Origin: Syntrophaceae bacterium
GTDB lineage: Bacteria; Desulfobacterota; Syntrophorhabdia; Syntrophorhabdales; WCHB1-27
Length of the DNA: 5,038 nucleotides
Assembly (NCBI GenBank): GCA_003165115.1
Contig: PLSJ01000344.1
Location: forward strand, 1 to 5,038
Reading direction: 5' to 3'
This document shows positions 1 to 4,497 of this stretch, piece after piece (within the stretch, counting starts at the first letter, position 1; every line of letters begins with the position of its first letter). The notes under the pieces are model-generated. The model was not told the origin of the DNA. It did not search any database and was given only the letters and a program-made list of their open reading frames with translations. The translations under genes were made by a program, and so were the position numbers.

Positions 1-644
1 ACCCAACTGCGGAAGATGGGCTAGGCATGGGGCCGAAAGACCTCGTGAGTCTCATCAGTTACGTGGTGGTCGACAAGAACGACCCCGCCTTCCTCACCCC
101 TTCGAAGCCCATCGGCCCCCTGTACGACCCGGAAAAGGCCGCGACCCTTCCCTATCCGACCGTGAAGACTGCGCAAGGCTACAGGCGCGTCGTCGCCTCC
201 CCCGCGCCGCTCACCATCGTGGAGAAGCGGGAGATCGAAAAGCTCATCGGCCTCGATTTCATCGTCATCTGCTGCGGCGGAGGCGGCATCCCGGTAACGA
301 AGGAAGGAAGGGCGTTCCACGGCATCGACGCCGTCATCGACAAGGACTTATCGAGCGCGAGGCTCGCGACGGAGGTCGGCGTCGACATCCTCGTCATCGC
401 GACCGACGTGCCGGGCGTCTTCCTCCGCTATGGGGAACCGGGACAGAAGTTCCTGCGGCGCCTCACGACCACGGAGGCGGCCCGCTACCTGAAAGAGGGC
501 CATTTTCCCGCCGGATCGATGGGCCCCAAGGTGGAGGCGGCCGTCCGGTTCATGAAAAGTGGCGGCAAAAGAGCAATCATCACGTCCATCGAGGCCATAG
601 AGGACGCAGTCGAAGGGCGCGCCGGCACAGAAGTCGTGCTTTGA
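1..644 (+). CDS. arcC: Carbamate kinase, C-terminal part (5' end outside window)
   Basis: Carbamate kinase interconverts carbamoyl phosphate plus ADP and carbamate plus ATP in the cytoplasm, usually as the ATP-forming last step of arginine deiminase or related carbamoyl-phosphate catabolism. The frame is open from base 3 to the TGA at 642-644. Residues before the Met at 27 (EDGLGMGPKDLVSLISYVVVD) still fit the family, so the gene continues off the left edge and that Met is internal. Counting from the Met at 27, recognisable family motifs are VDKNDPAFLTPSKPIGP (15-31), RRVVASPAP (53-61), the nucleotide-site CCGGGGIPV (82-90), AVIDKDLSSA (102-111), ATDVPGVF (125-132) and GHFPAGSMGPKVEAA (158-172) with its conserved Lys. 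The visible part covers about two thirds of a roughly 310-residue family protein. CC replaces the commoner AA before GGGGIPV. No partner gene of the arginine deiminase pathway is in the window, so its pathway cannot be told. Confidence 0.93.
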   Translation, partial: PTAEDGLGMGPKDLVSLISYVVVDKNDPAFLTPSKPIGPLYDPEKAATLPYPTVKTAQGYRRVVASPAPLTIVEKREIEKLIGLDFIVICCGGGGIPVTKEGRAFHGIDAVIDKDLSSARLATEVGVDILVIATDVPGVFLRYGEPGQKFLRRLTTTEAARYLKEGHFPAGSMGPKVEAAVRFMKSGGKRAIITSIEAIEDAVEGRAGTEVVL

Positions 645-682
645 CGCGCTCACTTATCGACGGTCTCGAAATGTTGCTTTCA

Positions 683-837
683 TGCACCCCTCACCCTGAC
701 CCTCTCCCCCAAGGGGCGAGGGATATTGAGGAATGGAAACAGCTATTTTGCCTCAACGTCAGGCCCTCCGCCTCGATAAAAAGGGAAACATAAATTCCCC
801 TCTCCCCTTGGGGGAGAGGGTCAGGGTGAGGGGTGCA
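683..837. repeat. Large inverted repeat made of two REP-like hairpin units
   Basis: The left arm at 683-722 (starting TGCACCCCTCACCCTGACCC) and the right arm at 798-837 are reverse complements over 40 bases with one mismatch (717 against 803), separated by a 75-base spacer. Each arm also contains its own hairpin. In the right arm, CCCTCTCCCC (798-807) pairs perfectly with GGGGAGAGGG (811-820) around a TTG loop. The left arm has the same fold with one mismatch. The motif resembles the CCCTCACCCTGACCCTCTCCCC-type repeats scattered between genes in many proteobacterial genomes (recalled, not searched). It lies 38 bases after the carbamate kinase stop, so it may stabilise or end that transcript. 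It could also be a non-autonomous mobile element. Confidence 0.85.
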
Positions 838-1251
838 GAATGCATGTTGGGACTATTCCGAGAGTCTTAATGACCTGAAACGGCCCTCTTTGTCATCTTT
901 ATCGTGTCCCCGGTCTCCTTTTGCCTCCCCGGCAGACATTCTTTACCAACCCTTCCCGCACCCCCCTTTCGGAATCCCAGTTCCCGCAAGCCTTGCCAAA
1001 AAGGTGTGCACGAATGTGCACGGTTTTTGGGGGGGTGAGAGACGGCAAAAAACGCGCCACGCCGGGGGAGACACGTCGTCCGGACGACTCTTTTTCAGCG
1101 ACTCACACACTTGTCAAAGAACGAAACGCCCGGCTCGCGCGACCCCTTTTCCGCAACCCGGTCCAAAGGAACCCGGCTTTCCGTCATGGTCTTCCGGCCT
1201 CTCAACGACGACCGGCCCGGCTCAAGTAACATTCTCCCGCATTCCCCCTCA

Positions 1252-1322
1252 GTCTGTCAAAGCGACTACCAGGGGTGACTACCAGGGGTGACAAGGAGGC
1301 GTGATAACCAGGGGTGACAGAC
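1252..1322. repeat. 8-bp inverted repeat bracketing the 13-bp tandem array
   Basis: GTCTGTCA at 1252-1259 is the perfect reverse complement of TGACAGAC at 1315-1322. The two halves enclose the tandem repeats almost exactly, so array and dyad may form one element. This is a direct sequence observation; the function is unknown. Confidence 0.5.
1264..1318 (+). repeat. 13-bp direct tandem repeats (about four copies)
   Basis: Units start at 1264, 1277, 1290 and 1303. The first two are identical (GACTACCAGGGGT). The third (GACAAGGAGGCGT) matches at 9 of 13 positions. The fourth (GATAACCAGGGGT) differs from the first at two positions. A partial fifth copy, GAC, follows at 1316-1318. The strict 13-base phase is kept through the diverged third copy. 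Such arrays can bind proteins (iteron-like sites, operators, transposase-binding ends) or arise by slippage; nothing nearby decides which. Confidence 0.75.
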
Positions 1323-1567
1323 CGTAAAGAAACTCGATTTTCACATAAGAAGGAAGGTGGTGGCGATGGAGGGCCGTCGAGCGCTCCTTCCTGAAGTCGT
1401 TATTCTTAAGTTTTTTCTCATGATGCGGTAGTTCAAATGGTAATCGTGAAGGCAGGAGAATCAAATGGGCAGAACCATTTCTGGTCCACATGCCCATACC
1501 ACCTCACCCTTCCGAGACGAACGTGAGTCCGACTTAACGTTTTCCTGTTGAATTCCGATAAGCTTAT

Positions 1568-1708
1568 ATGGCGCGCCTTATTCTTAGCGGGGTCATCTTT
1601 CGTATATTTCGTGAAATTCTCGGTGCAATAATCCTGACTACTGACCCAGAGAAAGCGCGCGAAACACTGGAGTTCTTAGAAAGCGAATCGTGGACAAGGG
1701 AGTCATGA
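1568..1708 (+). CDS. Small protein of 46 residues, unknown function
   Basis: An ATG at 1568 opens a 46-codon frame ending in TGA at 1706-1708; an in-frame TAA at 1559-1561 rules out a longer start. The protein has a hydrophobic, possibly amphipathic first half (LILSGVIFRIFREILGAIIL, about residues 4-23), then an acidic, helix-prone second half containing DPEKARETLEFLESES. No strong ribosome binding site precedes the ATG, which is the weakest point of the call. The main support is the junction: its stop overlaps the start of the next small gene as ATGA (1705-1708), the usual arrangement of translationally coupled genes. I do not recognise the family and assign no function. It could be a truncated N-terminal remnant of a longer gene. 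Confidence 0.5.
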   Translation: MARLILSGVIFRIFREILGAIILTTDPEKARETLEFLESESWTRES

Positions 1709-1956
1709 CCGAGCAAGAATTTAAATCGAAGATATCAAAGGCTGAGGCCATGTGGCGTCTACCTGACCGGCGGAGCTATTACGAGGGGTACATTAGAGGT
1801 CTTCGTCGATTCTATCACGGGCCGCACTTCGGTACCCTCCAGGAGCATGAGGAGTGGCTTGGTCTGGTCTACGACCGGAACAAGAGTAGGGCCGACCGGG
1901 GCCGGGGTTATCAAGACGGTTTACAGGGCATCAGGCCCTATGTGATTATTCAGTGA
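1705..1956 (+). CDS. Small conserved-looking hypothetical protein, 83 residues
   Basis: I prefer the ATG at 1705 to the in-frame GTG at 1690. The ATG overlaps the upstream stop as ATGA, and AAGGGAG lies just before it (1696-1702), although very close. The product begins MTEQEFKSKISKAEAMW and is charged and soluble, with no signal peptide or membrane segment. Noticeable features are the aromatic/Gly-rich stretch SYYEGYIRGLRRFYHGPHFGT (about residues 24-44), then EHEEWLGL and an Arg/Gly-rich end (RADRGRGYQDGLQG). The regular spacing of Trp, Tyr, Gly and His looks like a real folded small domain. I have an impression of similar small hypothetical proteins in Deltaproteobacteria but cannot name a family. 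The stop is TGA at 1954-1956. It probably forms a two-gene unit with the 46-residue ORF. Confidence 0.7.
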   Translation: MTEQEFKSKISKAEAMWRLPDRRSYYEGYIRGLRRFYHGPHFGTLQEHEEWLGLVYDRNKSRADRGRGYQDGLQGIRPYVIIQ

Positions 1957-2283
1957 CCGACATAGAGGCGGCTTTCTGGCTGCCCCTTTGCTTGTAGCAT
2001 CGCCCGGAAGAGGCAAGGCTGCCTTGACATGCTGCGTGGAATTTCTGTCGCGGGTCGCAACAACCACTTTAAGAAAACAAGGATTGAAGCCCTTGGCCTC
2101 CAAAGAAGTGTTTGCCCCCTTTCCTTTTGCCAGAATGGCCCTGGCCGCCTCCCCCGGTATTCGATAGGAATACCTGGTCGAGGCTCTCAGGACCCCAGTT
2201 CTTCGAAGATGAAGATCTTTATGCCCTCATAGCATATTTCTGATACCTTCCGGAAAACTGAGCGGATTCCGAAGTCACTGTCT
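1957..2283. other. Intergenic region, no gene seen
   Basis: No frame on either strand has both a ribosome binding site and a family-like translation. A minus-strand frame crossing 2187-2459 overlaps the start of the peroxiredoxin-like gene and reads as its shadow. No tRNA or clear terminator was found. The right end leads directly into the promoter of the next gene. Confidence 0.5.
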
Positions 2284-2312
2284 ATGACAGCGGGTGTCTG
2301 CGGACTTAGAAT
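2284..2312 (+). promoter_or_regulatory. Sigma70-type promoter for the peroxiredoxin-like gene
   Basis: ATGACA at 2284-2289 matches the -35 consensus at 5 of 6 positions. TAGAAT at 2307-2312 matches the -10 consensus at 5 of 6. The spacer is exactly 17 bases. Transcription would start near 2319, leaving a leader of about 34 bases before the ATG at 2353. Not experimentally supported. Confidence 0.55.
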
Positions 2313-2340
2313 AAAAGAAAGAGTCGAAAGGTCAGATAGC

Positions 2341-2347
2341 AGGAGGT
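2341..2347 (+). promoter_or_regulatory. Perfect Shine-Dalgarno AGGAGGT fixing the start at 2353
   Basis: AGGAGGT ends 5 bases before ATG 2353. It sets the start of the peroxiredoxin-like gene and rules out the upstream in-frame start at 2284, which falls within the promoter. Confidence 0.85.
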
Positions 2348-2352
2348 GTAGC

Positions 2353-2841
2353 ATGGCACGGGAAGCAGCCGAACTCTTGGATAATGGGGATAACTTTCCC
2401 AGCCTCGATTTCAACCTGATCAGCGGGGAACGGATCATTGTTCCGCAGGACATGGGCAAACGCTGGCGAATCCTGCTGATCTATCGCGGCCACTGGTGAC
2501 CGATCTGCCGTCAACAGTTGGTTGACTTTACAAACGCCGTCGACGAGTTCCGGAAGATGGACATAGGACTGGTAGCAGGGTCCGTGGAAAGCGTCGAAGA
2601 CACCCGCAAAATGGCCGACGAACTCAAGATTTCCTTTCCCCTTGCATATGGCTTTAATGCGAAGGAGATATCTCTTAAAACGGGCGGCTTCTATGAAGGC
2701 GGGAAGGGATACCTCCAGCCGAGTGGGTTTGTGCTTAATCCAGATGGGAAGATAGAAAACGCCGTTTACGCCACAATGGCAATAGGTCGCCTTGGCGCGA
2801 AGGACTGCATCGGACTGATCTCATATTTAAGGAAGACCTGA
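2353..2841 (+). CDS. Peroxiredoxin-like (AhpC/TSA, thioredoxin-fold) selenoprotein, UxxC, 162 residues
   Basis: Read from ATG 2353 to TGA 2839-2841 the frame is continuous except for one TGA at 2497-2499 (codon 49). Both sides belong to the same thioredoxin-fold, AhpC/TSA-like protein. Upstream lie LLDNGDNFPSLDFNL (8-22) and the strand RILLIYRGHW (39-48); downstream lie PICRQQLVDFTNAVDEF (50-66), ISFPLAYGFNA and the late strand PSGFVLNPDGKIENAVY. Cysteine homologues have the redox motif RGxWCPxC, so the TGA replaces the catalytic Cys and gives U49-P-I-C52. Sec at this site is known in peroxiredoxin-like selenoproteins of anaerobic bacteria. A stem-loop fitting a bacterial SECIS starts 10 bases after the TGA. 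All other plus-strand genes here end in TGA, so genome-wide TGA=Trp is unlikely. The expected role is thiol/selenol-dependent peroxide reduction or disulfide exchange in the cytoplasm (no signal peptide). The alternative is a nonsense-mutated pseudogene. The machinery (selA, selB, selC, selD) is not in the window. Confidence 0.85.
2497..2499 (+). other. In-frame TGA read as selenocysteine (codon 49)
   Basis: The codon lies between TGG (Trp48) and CCG (Pro50), at the N-terminal catalytic position of a CxxC-type motif whose second Cys (TGC, 2506-2508) is kept. It splits the gene into two apparent ORFs in standard translation. Confidence 0.82.
2510..2526 (+). promoter_or_regulatory. Candidate bacterial SECIS stem-loop
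   Basis: GTCAAC (2510-2515) pairs perfectly with GTTGAC (2521-2526) around the loop AGTTG (2516-2520). The 17-base hairpin starts 10 bases after the TGA. From memory, the minimal E. coli fdhF element is also a roughly 17-base upper stem-loop about 11 bases after its UGA, with G at the second loop position, as here (G2517). It lies within the coding sequence (codons for Arg53 to Asp58), as is usual for bacterial SECIS elements. Confidence 0.65.
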
Positions 2842-3025
2842 GCAGATTGAAGGTCGTTACAACTACCTACCGCTGGGTTTGAAAAGCGGTGAGCAGGAAG
2901 TGCAACGGCCGTGCGTTCGGCTTGATAGGCAAGCAATAGAATGAAGACGGCGGGAGGGATAAACGGCATGAACGGAACTACGCCCCACTATTCCTATTTC
3001 CCCGACAAGGCCTTCAACCCCGATA

Positions 3026-3619
3026 ATGGGGGAAAGAAAGGAGGATACCAATGGCAGAAAAAAGGAGATCGGAACAGACAATATCTGCTACCCCATGCCC
3101 TGTTCCCTCGTGGGTGTCAACGTCGCCGGTAAGCCCACCTTCCTCACCGTTGCCTGGTTCAGCATGGTCAACGTGAAGCCGCCCTATCTCATGCTCGCCT
3201 TGGGCAAGGGCCACTATTCCAACCCGGGCATCACGGAGAACGGCACGTTCAGCGTCAATATCCCCTCCGTCTCCATGGCGGAGGGGACCGATTTCTGCGG
3301 CATCGTCTCGGGGAAGAAGCACGACAAATCGAAGGTCTTCGAAGTTTTTTACGGAAAGCTGAAGACCGCGCCCATGATCAAGGAGTGCCCCTACAACCTG
3401 GAGTGCAAGCTCGTGAAAAATGTGGAGCTGCCCGGCGACGAGCTCTTCATCGGAGAGGTCATGGCGGCTTACACCGACGAACGGTTCATGACAGGTGGCG
3501 TGCCCGACCTCGTAAAGATGAAGCCCTTCATACTCTCCATGGCGGATCGCAGGTATGTCGCCCTGGGAGACGAGATAGGCAAAGCGTGGGAGTTGGGCAA
3601 GAAACTTCTCAAGGGGTGA
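3026..3619 (+). CDS. Flavin reductase-like / flavoredoxin family protein (start uncertain)
   Basis: The product belongs to the flavin-reductase-like FMN-binding split-barrel family, which includes flavoredoxins; members bind FMN and pass electrons from NAD(P)H or a protein donor. Numbering from the ATG at 3026 (197 residues), typical stretches are YPMPCSLVGVNVAGKPTFLTV (22-42), VKPPYLMLALGKGHYSN (50-66), ENGTFSVNIPS (71-81), TDFCGIVSGKKHDKSKVFEVFYG (88-110), TAPMIKECPYNLECKLV (114-130) and GDELFIGEVMAAYTDERF (137-154). The protein is cytoplasmic and near full family length. The start is problematic: ATG 3026 has no ribosome binding site, whereas the strong site at 3037-3044 serves ATG 3051, which is in another frame. 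Family members start at about KKEIG (12-16), so residues 1-11 are probably not natural. A one-base shift in the A6 run at 3058-3063 would join ATG 3051 to this frame. It lies 0.2 kb after the selenoprotein candidate in the same direction. Confidence 0.85.
   Translation: MGERKEDTNGRKKEIGTDNICYPMPCSLVGVNVAGKPTFLTVAWFSMVNVKPPYLMLALGKGHYSNPGITENGTFSVNIPSVSMAEGTDFCGIVSGKKHDKSKVFEVFYGKLKTAPMIKECPYNLECKLVKNVELPGDELFIGEVMAAYTDERFMTGGVPDLVKMKPFILSMADRRYVALGDEIGKAWELGKKLLKG
3037..3044 (+). promoter_or_regulatory. Strong Shine-Dalgarno AAAGGAGG pointing to ATG 3051
   Basis: AAAGGAGG sits 6 bases before ATG 3051. It is the only good ribosome binding site near the flavin reductase, yet it serves an ATG in a different frame from the conserved protein. 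It therefore decides between a mis-called start and a frameshift. Confidence 0.7.
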
Positions 3620-3754
3620 GGAACGAGCCGCCCGCGAAATTTGGCCGGCCTTCGCGCAATCCTCCGCGTTCCCGATCCAGACAGACCCCATGGGAGAATC
3701 GCGCGAGGACCACTGGCGGCCGGCAGCCCGTACCTTCCTTCTCTGCTTCTTCTG

Positions 3755-4104
3755 GAGAGAACATCCATCCTCATGATGCTTCCTGGCAACGGTGATTTTC
3801 CCTGCGACGTCCGGATACAGGCTTTCTCAAACACTGTCCTTACGCGGGGCTCGTTCCGTGTGTCTACTCATCGGGAGGCAAGACGAGACACGGTGCCATC
3901 ACGAAGCAGGGGTCGAAGTGGCTGCGCTGGATACGGATAGAGCTGTCGCATCACTTCGAGACGAGCTCACCGAGGATGAAAGCTTTCTATGGAAGGGTCG
4001 CGTACAAGCATGGGAAGAACACTGCCCGGGTGGCAGTGGCCCGGGAGATGTTGAAGATCATCCATATCATGCTCACGCACAAAAGACCGTTTATCAGGGA
4101 ATAG
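3755..4104 (+). pseudogene. IS110/IS116/IS902-type transposase, decayed C-terminal fragment
   Basis: The frame from 3841 to TAG 4102-4104 reads YAGLVPCVYSSGGKTRHGAITKQG, then KWLRWIRIELSHHF, MKAFYGRVAYKHGKNTARVAVAR and EMLKIIHIML. This is the characteristic C-terminal domain (Transposase_20) of IS110-family enzymes, which move DNA with a DEDD catalytic domain plus this domain. There is no start codon in this frame before the homology begins, so simple ORF lists miss it. Upstream, in another frame (3755-3835), ERTSILMMLPGNG and DVRIQAFSN match the family's IPGIG and IxRFSN segments. From the LPG segment to YAGLVP there are only about 62 bases, against roughly 100 in intact relatives, which implies an internal deletion plus frameshift. 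The N-terminal DEDD domain is absent. The copy is inactive. Family identification is from memory of the motifs, without a search. Confidence 0.85.
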
Positions 4105-4370
4105 ACCGGCCGTCTCCCTGGGGTCATGGCTTGCCCGCTCTCTTAGGTAAAGCCCTTGAGATTTGAATGTGAGGTCGGTATCCGACAGTATAGCGTGCGT
4201 TGTCAGCACGGATAGGTAACTGAAACCTTATGAATGGTCCATGAGAAACCCCACGGATCGGCTTAAGAGGAGGTTTGGGCTTTTTGCTTGACGGACTTTT
4301 TCATAGGTGACCCCATATGACCTCGCTGGCGGGGAGGGCTACCGTTATTGAATAATTGAAGGATGTACCC

Positions 4371-4390
4371 CCCCGACCGATAAGTCGGGG
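4371..4390. repeat. Perfect 7-bp inverted repeat (CCCCGAC/GTCGGGG)
   Basis: CCCCGAC (4371-4377) pairs with GTCGGGG (4384-4390) around the loop CGATAA. Neither strand has a T-run after it, so it is not a canonical intrinsic terminator. It may be a short dispersed palindrome or a remnant of the adjacent mobile element. Confidence 0.5.
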
Positions 4391-4451
4391 CTCAAGAGAA
4401 AGTCAGCTGCTCGAAGGCGATAATGTGTGAGACCCCCAGGAATTTCCGTGG

Positions 4452-4488
4452 AAAAAAGTCAGGGGGACCTTTTGTCCCCCCTGACTTT
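4452..4488 (-). terminator. Intrinsic terminator of the porin-like gene
   Basis: AAAGTCAGGGGGAC (4455-4468) pairs with GTCCCCCCTGACTTT (4474-4488) with one bulged C and a five-base CTTTT loop. On the minus strand the stem is followed by a T-run (complement of 4452-4457), and the hairpin starts 9 bases after the porin stop. The A-run on one side and TTT on the other could allow some activity on the plus strand, but the minus strand fits better. Confidence 0.85.
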
Positions 4489-4497
4489 GAGCGTTCC

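Larger units (their letters stand above)
645..1567. other. Intergenic region of 0.9 kb with repeats, no convincing gene
   Basis: I see no credible gene here. The open frames between about 833 and 1291 have low-complexity, Pro/Ser/Arg-rich translations, no ribosome binding site and no resemblance to a family I know. The region holds the REP-like inverted repeat (683-837) and the 13-bp tandem array (1264-1318). It also holds two short dyads: GTGCAC-GAAT-GTGCAC at 1006-1021, and a perfect 14-bp palindrome GTCGTCCGGACGAC at 1075-1088 followed by TCTTTTT. The second could fold as a 5-bp stem with a CCGG loop and act as a weak terminator, but it is short. Confidence 0.6.
4105..4497. other. Non-coding region after the transposase remnant
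   Basis: No gene is supported here. The part next to the transposase stop may still be IS-derived, but no terminal repeat or target duplication could be recognised. The region includes a small GC-rich hairpin (4371-4390) and ends with the terminator of the minus-strand porin gene. Confidence 0.5.

Noticed and set aside
833..1291. Open frames of 152 and 102 codons on the plus strand
   Set aside because: Their translations are Pro/Ser/Arg-rich without any recognisable domain, the first begins inside the inverted repeat, there is no ribosome binding site, and the frames run into the tandem repeats.
1366..1431. 21-codon ORF (ATG GAG GGC ...) preceded by the purine-rich AAGGAAGGTGG
   Set aside because: The ribosome binding site is plausible, but the product is very short and unlike anything I recognise. 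It might be the start of a decayed transposase next to the repeat array; this is not supportable from sequence alone.
2187..2459. Minus-strand frame with a stretch (VIDSDFGIRSVFRK) slightly like a response-regulator receiver start
   Set aside because: It lies largely antisense to the promoter and the 5' part of the peroxiredoxin-like gene, lacks a ribosome binding site, and the resemblance is too short to mean anything.
2497..2499. Genome-wide recoding of TGA as Trp or Gly as the explanation of the in-frame TGA
   Set aside because: All plus-strand genes in this window (stops at 644, 1708, 1956, 2841 and 3619) end in TGA, and TGG is used normally for Trp, including the codon immediately before.
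2869..2890. ACCGCT/AGCGGT inverted repeat after the peroxiredoxin-like gene, as a terminator
   Set aside because: The stem is only 6 bp with a 10-base loop and no T-run follows it.
2941..3132. 63-codon ORF overlapping the start of the flavin reductase
   Set aside because: No ribosome binding site, and most of its second half overlaps the conserved flavin reductase frame. It ends with out-of-frame Arg-rich sequence typical of a shadow ORF.
3014..3691. 225-codon minus-strand ORF
   Set aside because: It is entirely antisense to the flavin reductase, whose plus-strand translation is clearly family-like. The minus frame is rich in Gly, His and Asp, as expected for the complement of a GC-biased gene.
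3792..4166. 124-codon plus-strand ORF after the flavin reductase
   Set aside because: It is the wrong frame over the IS110-type transposase remnant; the homologous protein is read in the frame of 3841-4104.
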